Shown here in pieces: positions 1 to 12,239 of a stretch of DNA of 64,000 nucleotides (position 1 is its first letter; each line of letters opens with the position of its first letter). Origin of the DNA: Eriocheir sinensis. Taxonomy: Eukaryota; Arthropoda; Malacostraca; Decapoda; Varunidae. A model generated the notes under the pieces. That model was not told the DNA's origin and made no database searches. It saw only the letters and a list, made by a program, of their open reading frames with translations. The stretch covers positions 11,897,209 to 11,961,208 of the forward strand of contig NC_066520.1 of NCBI RefSeq assembly GCF_024679095.1. The letters are read 5' to 3'. The position numbers and the translations under genes are program-made.

Positions 1-217
1 AAATACCTTCCCTCATTCCTCTTCACCTCCACGGGCACGCATTCTTATTGGTTATAACTCAACGTTCTGTAGCGCACCTGCAGTAGAAAACCTTAATAAT
101 ACTGCTCTAATGTCCTTCCTTTCCTACTATTTCCTTTTCTAACCTTCCAATCACCTCCCAAATACCTTCCCTCATTCCTCTTCACCTCCACGGGCATGAA
201 TTCTTATTGGTTATAAC

Positions 218-218
<1 letters not shown>
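1..218. repeat. 159-bp tandem duplication cut by window edge
   Basis: Bases 1-59 recur at 160-218 with two or three changes, giving a 159-bp period. The second copy runs directly into the (CT)n array, so the array grew from the ACTC at the copy's end. The first copy may begin before the window. No coding potential is visible. Confidence 0.85.
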
Positions 219-519
<301 letters not shown>

Positions 520-1329
520 AACCCACACACACGTTCATGAAAAAAAAATCCTACACCCAAGTTTTGATGTTACGTCAGTCCATAAAATTGTCAGACGAGT
601 CACCGTTACGGAAGATCCCTGTCGACTGCACTTTTCTTCTGATGTTTATTTTCGTGCATGTATTACCTTGAGCAACGTCTCCTTATTCACGATGCAGCCG
701 CCAAGGAAGGACAAGGGGCATGATCATATATACCTCGCCCCTGAACACGCGATATTCCCCCTCCGAGCATCCATTACCACGGGGAGGCTGTACGCTGTGT
801 GGGAAGGGAATGGCTGACGGCTGAGGCGGAGGGGGAGGAGACGAGCGACAGAGCTGATGTAAGGAACGACACACTGCTCAATGCTTCACCACACACCACG
901 TCTTTCACTCCTCTTTTGACGTAATAATTAGAAAGGTAAGTATATTTTCACACGTCTTCTATTAAGCGGTTTGTTTTATTCACTATTATTCACTGATTGC
1001 TGGAGTAAGGAATGGATTTTGGTTTGTGCGTTTCCCACTACGAGGGAGAAGAAACTTAAAACCGGTTGTAGGTGAATGCAAAGATGAGTGTTAAAAGTCT
1101 ACTGCGTAATATGGACGGAATGGTAACGTTGGCGGCATGCATTTGGAACTAGTTAATGGATATGGTTCCATGACGCTAATATTGTGACCTGAGCCACTGT
1201 AAAATATTGGCCAGGAAAATTAATAAGAAAACAATAAAAGCGGGGAAAAAAAACATGTAACAGGAAGCTTCACCGAGATGACACTTATGTTAGGTTCGCA
1301 GCACCGGAGCGGCAGCCACACCGGACCGT
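520..1329. other. Unique sequence, no supported gene; one strong splice-donor-like site
   Basis: This is mixed-composition unique sequence. AAAG|GTAAGTAT places a consensus 5' splice site at 935/936. Nothing upstream of it shows a convincing coding frame, so it could end a non-coding exon or be chance. Confidence 0.4.
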
Positions 1330-1745
1330 TACCGAACATGTGACACGAATAATAAAAAAGAATATGATGCAAAAGTATTGAATGTGAAGCGGCGTGACAA
1401 CATTATTTACTGGCAAACTGGAATAGGTCACGCTGGGCAGACAAGCGCACGCCCGACCGCTATGGTGTGCTGCTCATGTGAACTCAGGAGCTTATCACGA
1501 AAGGAAACAAAAAAAATAATAATAATTCCGAACATAAAAAAGAATACATTGAAGAGCAAAATGCGGCCTAACAACATTATTTACAGGCATACTAGAATAG
1601 GTCACGCTGGGCAGACAAACGCACGCCCGACCGCTGTGGTGTGCTGCTCATGTGAACTCAGGAGCTTATCACGAAAGGAAACAAAAAAAATAATTCCGAA
1701 CATAAAAAAGAATACATTGAAGAGCAAAATGCATAGTAAGAGGAT
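1330..1745. repeat. Tandem duplication, unit about 174 bp
   Basis: Two adjacent units share long identical blocks, including GGTCACGCTGGGCAGACA near 1425 and 1599. They differ by a 6-bp ATAATA indel, so the offset is 174 bp early in the unit and 168 bp late. A weaker partial unit precedes them (from about 1333) and decayed sequence follows. The 132-aa frame across both copies is duplicated with the DNA and resembles no known protein. Confidence 0.9.
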
Positions 1746-2466
1746 TAACTCTAGACAGAAAAAAAGAGTAAAATGATGCGGCACATGAAACATTACCAAC
1801 TTTATTTACAGAACTGCCTTGAAAATGGCTCGGAAATGCAGGTTAAAATGTGAAGCGACGTGAGAATGTGAAGAACGTGAATGTGAAGTGAAGGGCGGAG
1901 GAGGGAGGCTGTGTAACGAATCAGTATATATAAAGAAACAAAAACACTAATATTACATGAATGAAAATTATATACAAAGACGAGAAAATATGATCATATT
2001 GACACCAAAATAAGAGTTAAAAGAAAAACTGAGTTGACGGGAGATTCGTACATAGAATTTGGATAAGCAAGCGAGTTACATTAAAAATAATACGCTGACA
2101 GTGAGTTCCTTTTACCGAGTTCCTCCCAAGAGAGTGTCAGTCAAAGGAAAAAGTTGGAAAGTTTCGTTTAGTCGGCGCAACATCTGTGGTCATATGCCGG
2201 TGAGAGACAGAAGGGGAAGGAATTATAGGAGAAGGGAACAATACCTGGTACCCATTCACTGCTGGGTGGGCAGGGGCGTAGGGTATCGGAAAAGGTCAGT
2301 CGCAGGAAATATAAATCACAGGAACACAACATTTCACAGTCGACCACTATAAGAGTATCAGTGGCTGTCTTGGCTAACCTATACTGACTTGTGGTGGCCG
2401 CGTTACATTCGTATGATGATTAGGACCTTAGTTATCGTTATCATATATCACCATAAAGTTAAGATT
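1746..2466. other. AT-rich unique sequence with a possible dispersed-repeat fragment
   Basis: No gene is supported. Bases about 2170-2345, including TGGTACCCATTCACTGCTGG, read like the core of a short dispersed repeat that I associate with decapod genomes. That is recollection only. No second copy exists in the window. Confidence 0.3.
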
Positions 2467-2471
2467 GATGC

Positions 2472-2756
<285 letters not shown>

Positions 2757-2829
2757 ATAATGAAGAATAACTCGATGATGGTAATGATGGTGAAGACGAA
2801 GAGGATTAATAACTGAGTGAGGGAACTCG

Positions 2830-2848
2830 CTGCTGCTGTTGTGTTTTC

Positions 2849-2897
<49 letters not shown>

Positions 2898-2922
2898 GCT
2901 GCTGCTGCTGATGATGATGATG
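2830..2922. repeat. (TGC)n-(GTT)n-(CTG)n-(ATG)n compound array
   Basis: Related trinucleotides follow one another, with the GTT core at about 2850-2896 and then CTG and ATG repeats. No gene is seen in the AT-rich sequence that follows to 3110. Confidence 0.95.
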
Positions 2923-3111
2923 TTTTATATGTAAGGAACGAAATCAACGAAATTTGGTCACGTAAAAATAGAATTTTATTTTTTTGACATTTGGTTCAGA
3001 ATGTTTGTAAAAATCTAAATGAATTTTTGTCACCCCATTTTTTCGAACCTCAGTGAAAACCAATAAAAAGCAATCATAAAAATTAACGATAAAACTAAAC
3101 TGCAGAGCCGT

Positions 3112-3141
3112 TGTTGTTGTTGTTGTTGTTGTTGTTGTTGC

Positions 3142-3192
<51 letters not shown>

Positions 3193-3193
3193 C

Positions 3194-3254
<61 letters not shown>

Positions 3255-3331
3255 ATCATTATTGATATTATATTTTTTGTTGTTATTATTACTAGGAGTA
3301 GCAGCAGCAGCAGCAGCAGTAGTAGTACTAA

Positions 3332-3382
<51 letters not shown>

Positions 3383-3420
3383 GAGGAGGAGGAGGAGTAG
3401 TAGCAGTAGCAGTAGTAGTG

Positions 3421-3454
<34 letters not shown>

Positions 3455-3475
3455 CAGTAGTAGTAGTAGTACGAG
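3112..3475. repeat. (GTT)n, (AAT)n/(ATT)n palindrome, and (AGT/AGC/AGG)n arrays
   Basis: GTT units (3112-3140) are followed by AAT units (3143-3191) and immediately by ATT units (3193-3253), giving a self-complementary hairpin-forming block. An interrupted AGT/AGC/AGG array covers 3297-3475. The poly-Val frame here is a repeat translation. Confidence 0.95.
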
Positions 3476-3479
3476 GAGA

Positions 3480-5030
3480 AGAATAAACCTAAATGATCAG
3501 GAAGCAGAAAACCTGTTGACTTACAACGAGGCGTATATTTCAGCGATTTAATCTATCCTTCGGGTCACTCCTTTAACCTGTAGAAATGATCAGATGGGAA
3601 GCTTGGCTGGACGCAATGTTGTGCTGAGCGTGGGGGCGGTAACGGATAATTTACTTGTTATTAAAAATATAACGAGCTATACGACTGACTTGGGCCCATC
3701 CTAAGTTGAGGATATTGTGTCTGAGGTCTGTGCCTCTCGACAGGCCGTGGCCAGCCTGTGCAGGAACACTTTTCACACACTACATCGAGACATCCTTTCG
3801 GTGAACAAGACAGTGCCGCCCTTGTGACCCTATGACGGAAGGTGGCTGCAGTGTTGGTGGCGGCAGTGTTGGTGGCAGCGGTGGTGGTGGCGGCGAGGGC
3901 TACACAGGAGGGCCGTTTCCCAGCAAGCACACACACTCAGCAAATGACCCGTCTGTGGGTAATTGCAGGTCCATGGTACGTACACGGACCAGCGGAGCGG
4001 GTCACTACAATGCCCCTGCTCCCCCCTAAGCTCCACCCTCAGGGCCGCTCACTCACTCCCACCCCCCTACCACCACCCCCGGTCTCAAACGAATCTCTCA
4101 AGCACCTGGTCTGATCTCGGCCACAAGAATATGACAGGCCAGGTTAATATAAACCGGTATCTCGGGAGTGACAGAACACGCTCGGGTCTGCATCACGCGG
4201 CTCAAAGCGATCGCCGCAGAGTGCCCCTGAGGTGACCTGCTCCTATGTCCTGCTCGTGTGATGCATTGTGTGTGTGCTCCGCGGCCGCGTGTATCCGGCC
4301 GCCGCTGTAATGCTCTTACGGGGGACGCTGTAAGCCGAGGTGGTATTCAGGGCGGAGGGGGGTAGGGAGAGGGGAGGTGCGTCTTCAGGCAGGGGGTGGG
4401 AAAGGGGAGGCGGCGTGGCGGTGAGACATAGGTAAAGCGACTCACCTGAAATTCCCACGACCCGAGGATCGCACCCCGTCGGTGTTACCAGAGCCCCGGA
4501 CACTGGTCACCCCGACCCTCCCGCCCCGCCGCTGTCATTCTGGCTTGCGGGACACGAAACTTCCTTCACGTTCCTTCTGTTATTGTTGTTGCTCGGCGTT
4601 GTTTTCGCGGCGCAGCGTGGGATGGTGTTTGCGGGCCCGGCAGCCTCCGGGGTATGGAAGAGGGGGGGGAGGGGGGGAGCAGGCCACCCGCGAACCGGCA
4701 GTCTTTCTCGCGGGCGGTCTAACCCTCTGATGTATATGCTGTGGAGAAACATCCAGCCCGCCAGCAAGCCAGCAAGCCACCCTCCTCCCACCCGCCAGCG
4801 CGCCCACCCTCGCCCCACCCGCCCTTCCATCCTTTCTTCCTCCTCCTTCCATTCATTTTTACTTATCTTCTTTCACCAAGCTGTAGCCCTTCCCTTCCTC
4901 CCTAACCGCCCCCCCCCTCCCTATTACCTCAGTTTTTTCGTGTAGCTTCCTTCCTCCTTCGCGTTGCTTGCCACTTCCTTCCTCTCCCTTTTCCTACCCA
5001 TGCTGAATCGCTTGTTTACTGGTCATTTAA
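3480..5030. other. Mixed unique sequence, GC-rich from 3800 to 4850, no supported gene
   Basis: Several overlapping frames of 60-120 residues occur on both strands, rich in Pro, Gly, Arg and Ser, as expected from GC-rich non-coding DNA. None shows a recognisable domain. Short GGT/GGC imperfect repeats occur at 3840-3895 and pyrimidine-rich sequence at 4790-4990. CpG is frequent around 4260-4700. Confidence 0.4.
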
Positions 5031-6180
5031 ACAGACAAACAGATAGACAGACACAAAAAGAGTCGGATACGTATATAAACAGAGAACAGACAGGTGGTAC
5101 AGATATAATTGCAGTGCTGAATAATTAATGTGAATATAAAGTGAGTGAGAATTTCAGCGGTTGTTTCATCGGTGGTCAGGCACGATGAGCTGCCACACCT
5201 GTGCATGCATCGTGCCGCCTCGCTCACCTGTCAAGCCACGCGTTATGTTGTGTGAAATGATACACACATACATATACATACATACGAACAAACCAACAAA
5301 CAAACATATATAGTCAGTATGCGACATGAATTTGCCAACAGTCTGCAATAGCCAGCGGAAGGGAAAGTGATCGAGACAGTTTGCCGCGAAGCTTAGGTGG
5401 ACGTGATTATGCAACGCGGGCCGCGGTGACGGACGGTGACGCCATGCGGGTGTGAGGAGCACCATTGCCAAATTATCGTACACATCGCATTGCATTTTCG
5501 TAGTTTCTGACCGATAACTATAGCAAAAACAAACAAACAAACATCAATAAATAGGAGTTTTAACGCTAACTTCAATTTTCTATCGTTATTTGTGTAGGTA
5601 CGAGAGTTTGAGGCTTAAAAGTAATAAATACAATGTGGTGAATACAATAATCTAGCAACGCTGGGGAGGAGGCGCTGGTGGACAGTACGTGACGGTGGAG
5701 CCTGATGGACATCTCCCGGCGATGCGATGGAAAAAAGTTTCAGTGAACCGAAGCCATAACAACGCAAATCACAGGTCTTTTCCTGCAATTTTTTTTTTCT
5801 TCTTAAGAGCACAATAAGAACACATTTTCAAGTGGCTGTCCATGCATGACTTCTGTGAACCAACAACTTTCTCATCACCAGCGGTACACGAGGAAAAAGT
5901 GTCTGACATGTCACTCTGCGATGACAAGCACAGTACAGGGGACGCTCCCGGGTGTGGGGGTGGGGGGAGGGGGAGGGGGGGAATTGCACCCAAAGTTCAA
6001 ATACTCTTCCACACTTTCTTCAAAATTATCGAAAAGTCTTATTACTAAAATGTACAAGCCAGAAGCTAAATCGCGCTAAGATCCGTTATGTCCGCCTGTA
6101 GCCCATACGTCTTCAATGTAGGTAGATGACATACATGCATACATATGTCACTAATTCAATTTGGCACATTATCTACTTAC
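5031..6180. other. Unique sequence with short degenerate tetranucleotide runs
   Basis: Degenerate ACAG/ATAC-type runs occur at 5031-5060 and 5260-5310. A G-rich run lies at 5955-5985. Open frames are short and overlapping, and I recognise none of them. Confidence 0.4.
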
Positions 6181-6217
6181 ATATAAGTTACCGTAGCGAT
6201 GTGACTAAGAGTGGAGA

Positions 6218-6631
6218 ATGAATATCAGAGTTCATAAAGGAAGCAAAGGTGACCCTCCGGGACGAAACACCGAACAATCTTATCCGGATCTGATCGGAAC
6301 ACCCGGCCGAGGAAGGGCGCCGCCGGGCCCTGAGCCCCACGAGGCAGCGTCTCGTAGCGGCTGGCCTCTGGATGAGGGAGATGGAGGCGTTTCCGAAGCT
6401 GCACAACCCCAGCGCCTGATGACTCCCGCTGCCACTGGCGGGAGCAGCACTACGTGGTCACTGGACCCATCGTACCCCGAGCCACTGCAGGAAACGATGG
6501 TGTCCGGGGACCTGGGCACCGCCGGGTCGGGCCAGCCAGACACGTGGGCGGGAAGGTCGGCTTGTCTCCCTTCCAGACGGCGGCGGCTGCCGAGGCGTCA
6601 ATGGACCAGGGCAGGACCAGCACCCCAATAA
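6218..6631 (+). other. Unrecognised 137-codon open frame, probably not a gene
   Basis: An ATG-initiated frame runs through a GC-rich block. The translation is rich in Pro, Gly, Ser and Arg with no domain, signal peptide or membrane segment that I can identify. Overlapping frames of similar size exist on the opposite strand, which argues for GC-driven openness. A host exon in this block cannot be excluded. Confidence 0.12.
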
Positions 6632-6939
6632 GGGGCTGAGGGTGGCGACGGGAAGGAAACCACACGTTCCTCAAGCTGTCCGTCACCCGCCCATTACTGA
6701 GCGCCTTTGTTGGCGGGCCGCTGCTGCAGGGACACAGACGGACACAGGTGTCTCATGGGAACAAGGGCTCGCACCTCCTTAAGTTAGCTCTTCGAAGTAG
6801 CAAACTCGGGGGCGGTAGCAGCAGCAGGCTGAGGCTGTGTCGGGAAGGTTGCAACGCAAGGGAGACATTTGGGCTTCGTCCATTGTTTACATACTTATAT
6901 GTCAGCTTTTCAAATATTAAAACAGATTGCAGTGTTTTA

Positions 6940-6942
<3 letters not shown>

Positions 6943-7030
<88 letters not shown>
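6943..7030. repeat. (CT)n array
   Basis: A pure CT dinucleotide run of about 88 bp. The pyrimidine-rich sequence after it (7031-7175) has no gene. A G-rich GTGGGC-type stretch follows at 7400-7620. Confidence 0.97.
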
Positions 7031-7033
<3 letters not shown>

Positions 7034-7649
7034 CATTACATCCAAATTACCCCTGCAGTCTCCCGACCTTCCTCCCCCATTCGTCGTCCACCAACCAGCC
7101 CATTCTGTCCCTGCTATCCTTCTTTTCTTCCATCCCTCCCCTCCCTAGCCTCCCCCGCCCCCCTCCCTCCCTCTCATAATTGCTAGTTAGTTCGCGTAAC
7201 GGGATTTCCTTGTGAATGCGGATTGTCAGACTCTATTACTTAAAATCCAGGGGGATACTTTATTACGGCGGTGCCTCGCAAGGGGCGGGTTTGTGTGTTT
7301 TGGCCGCGTCCACACGTGTTTGTTTCTTCCCACTTCCTAGCGCCGACTCCACGATATCTTCACCTCCTTCCCCTCCCGTTTCACTCTGCACGCTGGATTG
7401 TCCTCGCTGGGGTGCGGGTGTGAGAGTGAGGGTGTGGGCGTGGGTGGGGTGTCTCGAGGCGTGGTGAGCCCCTGGGCGTGTGGGCGACAGCAAATGGGCG
7501 GGGTTTGGCGTGGGGATGGGCGTGGGGATGTGAGCGATGTTATGGCGTGGGTTGGGTGCTCAGTGGTCGGGGGAGGGGGTGGTAAAAGGGTGATGGTGGG
7601 GGGCTAGGTGGAAGGGAGGGGGAACCAGCGGGCAGGTGAAGTGAAGAGA

Positions 7650-7747
<98 letters not shown>

Positions 7748-7748
7748 A
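7650..7748. repeat. (CA)n array
   Basis: About 93 bp of pure CA, then an imperfect end. Cys-Val frames on the minus strand are repeat translations. Confidence 0.97.
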
Positions 7749-7858
7749 CCGCCATGACAAACACACACACACAAGGAATTCATAAACACCCTCACTACCT
7801 TGCGCTCATAAAGACTTTATTAACCAGAGCACTCGAGAAAAAAAATGTCCATTATATA

Positions 7859-8320
7859 AAGGGCAGCGATGAGTGTGGAATGGGGAAGGAGCGAGAAGGT
7901 GGGAGAGAGATGGGGAAGGAGGGAGAGAGGAACTGGGGAGGAAGATGAGAGATAAAAGGATGGAGAGAAGAGTGGACAAGGAGAAAAAAAAAGAGGAAGA
8001 GAAGGAGAAGAGGGTGCACGGCAGGAGAATACAGGACGAAGAAGTGAGTAGTAAAGATGTAATAAAATATGAGAAAAAATGTGAATAAATAAGAAGAGAA
8101 ATATTTGATCGGAAGAGAAGATGGAGAAGATGGAGAGGAGAGGTACGAGGTGATAATGTTATGATGAATTAGGGAGACAAGGGAGTGGGGAGAGGGGAGG
8201 GGAGAGACAGGGGCTATACGCAAGAGGGGAGAGATGAAGGAGGAAGAGGGGAGAGGGAAGATCAGGTGTGGTGGAGGGGTGGAAGAGGAGAGGGGGAGGG
8301 GGGAAGGCAGACCACACAGC
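7859..8320. repeat. Purine-rich (GA/GGA) low-complexity tract
   Basis: One strand is almost entirely G and A for more than 400 bp, with irregular GGGAGAGG and GAAGA motifs. It keeps frames open on both strands (up to 292 codons on minus when joined to the next array) without protein meaning. Confidence 0.85.
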
Positions 8321-8383
8321 GCGCCACCGATGCTGACCCTCCACACTCCACCTGCGCGTTCTGTTGTGCCACGCTGATGGATG

Positions 8384-8437
8384 ACTCTCTCTCTCTCTCT
8401 CTCTCTCTCTGATGATGATGATGACTTTGTTGTTGTT

Positions 8438-8499
<62 letters not shown>

Positions 8500-8657
8500 A
8501 TTTACTGTTGTTTTGCAGCTGTATTTATTGTTCATCTTTTGCCGTTTTTTTATGTTGAAGTTGATTTTTTTTTTGTTATTGTTGTTGATGATGTTTTTTG
8601 CTGTCACTAATGAGGTTGTTATTGTTGCTATTGATGTTGTTGCTGTTGATGTTGTTG

Positions 8658-8689
<32 letters not shown>

Positions 8690-8705
8690 GGTGGTGTTGT
8701 TGTTC
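8384..8705. repeat. (CT)n-(GAT)n-(GTT)n compound array with degenerate GTT/GGT tail
   Basis: CT (8384-8410), GAT (8411-8423) and GTT (8428-8500) runs abut. A less regular GTT/GAT/GGT tract continues at about 8575-8705. The 8706-9190 interval has only scattered GAT runs and no gene. Confidence 0.95.
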
Positions 8706-9189
8706 CATGGTTAATCCTAAAAGTTCTCAATAAAAAAAATGTTACTTCTGTTCCCTTCTTGATGGTCCATTAAGGGTTATCATCCCCGTGAGAACTTTTT
8801 TTTTTCTACCCCTGATATTGCTGATGTTGTGGGTATTATTACTGCCATTATTATTTATTTTTCCTAATACTGGTGTACTTGTATGACTGTTGCTGGTGGA
8901 CATAATAAGAAAAAAAATGTTGCTCTGTTCTTGATGCTGATGATGATGATAATGATGATGATGGTGGTTACGATAATGATGTCGCCGTGACGGAGTCTTT
9001 GAAATGCCGATAAAAATATTCTACATCACTAAGGCCGCCATCTGAAGCCGTCGTCGATATCGTAAACATTTATATTTATGATCGGGGAGATGAGAACATT
9101 TTACAACTCCTACACTGCTGATGATGAAAGACAAGATGATGATGATGATGTCTCCTGGAAAGTGTCTGTCATGTTACTAAAAAAGAAAA

Positions 9190-9475
9190 AAGTTGTTATG
9201 GCTGTAAGTGTGCGTTTGCCTCTCTTTACGAATATTTGGACGTCTCAATGGATGTTTTATGTCTCTTTCTCTCGGTCTGACTGATTTTACTTTTGTTTCT
9301 TATGTGTCTGTCAGCATTCAGTCTGTCTGCCAGCTGACCTACGTGCTCGCCTATCTGTATGTCTGTCTGTTGCTGCATGCCTGTTTCCTGTCTCCCTATC
9401 TGCCTGTCTGTCTGTGTGTTCTTGTGTCTGTCGGTCCAGCTCCCTTCTTCTCTAACAAAGAAATATAACTAATTA
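9190..9475. repeat. Degenerate (TGTC)n-like tract
   Basis: TGTC/TGCC tetranucleotides recur irregularly, densest at 9355-9440, in otherwise unique sequence. Confidence 0.6.
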
Positions 9476-9509
9476 GGAATAATGACGCGTAACAAATAAT
9501 ATTCCAGTG

Positions 9510-9990
9510 CTTGGCGAAGACTGGATGAGCGATGTGGGTGGCTGATGGTTGACAGGCGTGGATGGGTGGAAGAATGTGGATGAGTGGGTGAAGGGTGGAT
9601 GAGTTATTGGCTCTGTGGTGACTTATGGGCAATGCTGTAGGTGGATGGCTGACGGATGCCTTGTGAATGAGTGGTGTGTATAGTTGATGGATGACAGGCT
9701 AGCGATGCGGGTGGCATGGATGAGGGGTGTGGGTGGCTGTGGATGGGTGGGTAACAGGTGGGTGGCGTAGGTCGTGAATGTATGGGGTAGGGGGGGATGG
9801 TGTTAGTATGTTGAGGCGTGGTATAGTGTGGTGTAGTGTGGGCGGGAGGAGGGATGTGTGTGGGGTGAGGGGGGTATGATGTTAGTATGTTGAGGTGTGG
9901 TATAGTGTGGTGAGGAGACGTGATGTGGGTGATGTGGTGCGGGCGGGAGGAGAACAAGCGAAGGAGAGGATGAGCGAGAGGGTTCGAGGC
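9510..9990. repeat. G-rich degenerate GGAT/GTGG tract with a 79-bp tandem duplication
   Basis: GATGGGTGG-like words recur through the region. The segment starting TGTTAGTATGTTGAGG at 9801 recurs at 9880, a 79-bp period. His/Pro/Ser/Thr-rich minus frames are by-products. Confidence 0.75.
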
Positions 9991-10260
9991 AGGACACACT
10001 AGACTACCTGAGCCGCCCACCCACTCACTTTACCGTCACTTAAGAGTCGTTCAGGTAAATTACAGACACACCTGCACGGACGCCGGCGGCCGCCCTCACC
10101 TCGGCCCCGCGCAGAACACAGGTAAAAATAACTAATTTCTGCATCTAACCTGCCAGCCTTGCATTCCTCCGCACCTTCCTCCAAGAATTTTCCTCCCACT
10201 CTGTCTCCTTCTCTCCCTCCTCATACACCGCCTCTCATTTGCGTTAACGTCTTCTTTTTA
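9991..10260. other. Short unique GC-rich interval
   Basis: CpG-rich sequence around 10060-10125 lies between repeats, with several CACCTG/CAGGTG E-box cores. No coding frame is supported. Confidence 0.3.
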
Positions 10261-10261
10261 C

Positions 10262-10667
10262 ACTACCTCCTCCTCCTCCTCCTCCATCTGTACCTCCACT
10301 TGTTTCTTCTCATTCCCCTGTTTCTCTTCTTCATGAGCCTCCTGCTGCCATTGTTCCTCCTCCTCCTCCTCCTCCTCCTCCTCCTCCTCCTCCTCCTCCT
10401 CCTGCTCCGCCTGCTGCTACTGCTCCTATTCCTGCTCCAGCGCCTCATCTGTACCAGCGGCCATTAATAAATCCACGGGCCTGTATGTCGCCGAGGCGGG
10501 TAAGCGCCTTCGAAGCTGGATATTTCATGGGCGTCGTCTTGCCCGAGAATCGAAGGCCCGTCAAGGATTCATTGCCTCTCTCGTCCACCTTCTGTCGGTG
10601 TCTCTTGTTCTCCTCCTCGTCGTCTCCATCCTCCTCCTCCTCCTCCTCCTCCTCCTCCTCCTCCTCG
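10262..10667. repeat. (CCT)n arrays
   Basis: CCT trinucleotide runs lie at about 10267-10284, 10356-10403 and 10629-10667, separated by imperfect CT-rich and unique sequence. Confidence 0.93.
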
Positions 10668-10761
10668 TAATCGCTCCCAGGGTGTGTTTCTTCCCTCCTA
10701 CTTTCCCCGGCGTGTTGATCGACTATGCATACTGACCTTTGTCGAGGTGCTGACCGTGTAA

Positions 10762-10763
<2 letters not shown>

Positions 10764-10808
<45 letters not shown>

Positions 10809-10909
10809 CATATCGTCCATACAAATATTTCATGTCACGATCTTTCTGTCGCTTTTTTCTCACCGACACACTTTTTGTCTCTCTCTCTTTCTCTTCTTCA
10901 ACATATGGT

Positions 10910-10963
<54 letters not shown>
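10764..10963. repeat. (CT)n and (CA)n arrays
   Basis: CT run at 10764-10802 and CA run at 10911-10963. The CT run follows GTAAGTA, a splice-donor-like word, with no convincing exon upstream. Confidence 0.95.
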
Positions 10964-10965
<2 letters not shown>

Positions 10966-11392
10966 CAAGCACCCCTCTTTCTCCTCATCCTTCTACATAT
11001 TTCACCGCTTCCCCTTATCTTCCCCACTTCACTATTATCTTCCCCATCTTTTAGCTTCCCATCATCTTCACGCCCCATCACGGTCGACCACCCCTCGTCA
11101 CAGGCTATCTCATCATTCCCATATTCACCCATCCCCTTGCCCCCTTCGTTACCCATCTCCCATCATCCTCAGTCACCATCGTCATCATCCCCCCGGTAGA
11201 TAACGCCCCCTTGTTCCATGCTCTTAGTTTTTTTTTTTTTTCATAAAGTCATTAACATTCCTACCTGCCTCCCCTCCACAATTAATGTACCTGTGCTGCG
11301 AGCCCCTTGTCCTGCCCCTTTCCTGTCTGTCCTCTCCCTTTCCACGCCCCCTTCACCTCCTTCCCCTTCCTTCTGCTCCCTTTCTCTTACCC
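10964..11392 (+). other. Pyrimidine-rich non-coding sequence
   Basis: A long C/T-rich stretch with short ATC and CCAT motifs and no gene. Ser/Pro/Phe-rich frames are compositional. Confidence 0.5.
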
Positions 11393-11529
11393 CTTCCCAT
11401 CTTTACTCTTTTTCATTCACTTTTTTCCTTAGGCCTCTTTCACAATAATCTAACCTAACCTAACCTAACCTTCCCATCTCTACTCTTTTCTGTCACTTTT
11501 TTTTTCCTTCAGCCTCTTTCACAGTAACC
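11393..11529. repeat. Tandem duplication (about 78 bp) joined by an interstitial (CCTAA)4 telomere-type repeat
   Basis: The TCCCATCTTTACTC...GGCCTCTTTCACA segment at 11394-11447 recurs at 11472-11524 with scattered changes. Between them, 11451-11470 is four perfect TAACC units, the complement of the TTAGG repeat found at arthropod telomeres. It may be local slippage at an AACCT word or a captured telomeric fragment. Confidence 0.85.
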
Positions 11530-12239
11530 TTCCTTCGAGAGCACTTTTTTTTTTGTTCCTTTTCATTAGTTATTTTGGGTCTGCAGTCTTTCTTTTCTTC
11601 TCTGTGTTTTCAAAGCTTCTTATTGGGTAGATATATTTTTTCTACCTCAGTTTATATTTTCTCCTCCATATCGTGTACACCGCTCTCTGGGTTTCTTTCT
11701 GTAAAGTTGTTCTTTCTCTGTTTATCCCTTTTCTTCTTGTTCTTTTTCTTGTCCTTGATCATATTCTTGTTCTTCGTTCTATTATTCCTGATCTTGTCCG
11801 TCTTCTCTTCGTCCTCTTCTTCGTCACCTTCCTATTCGTCGTCGCCGTCGTCTTCCTCCTCCTTCTCTTTCTCCTTTACCATCATCATCATCATATTCAT
11901 CATCATCACCACCAGCTCTCGTACTTAAAGAAGCCTTCTGATATCGAAGACCACAAATTGTCATTATTTAGAAGGTTCTCAGTTTCCCCTACGATTGCGA
12001 ACCCCACGATAAAACAAAATCTAAACCTACACAATACTATTAAAACACAAGGAAGGTTATAAACTTCTGTGCACGTAAATCACTTCTTACCGTCCATTAT
12101 CAGGAAGCGACGTGGAGAAGAAATAAATCTCCGACCATTTTTTCCTTGAATCTCTTATCCAGCCTTTCCTTACAGCCCCTCCCCAGCCACTAAAAGGCCT
12201 AATTAAATATAACCTTTTTAAATAGAGGCATTAACGCCG
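11530..12239. other. Unique to pyrimidine-rich sequence, no gene
   Basis: T/C-rich sequence with short TCG/TCC/ATC runs at 11800-11915, then unique AT-rich sequence. Hydrophobic Leu/Phe/Ser frames reflect T-richness. Confidence 0.4.

Noticed and set aside
1378..1776. 132-codon frame with duplicated Arg/Cys-rich blocks
   Set aside because: The duplication is of DNA (about 174 bp) with an indel between copies, and no family is recognised.
7852..8730. 292-codon Thr/Ser/Pro-rich minus-strand frame
   Set aside because: It spans (GTT)n, (CT)n and the purine tract. No unique domain remains after these are removed.
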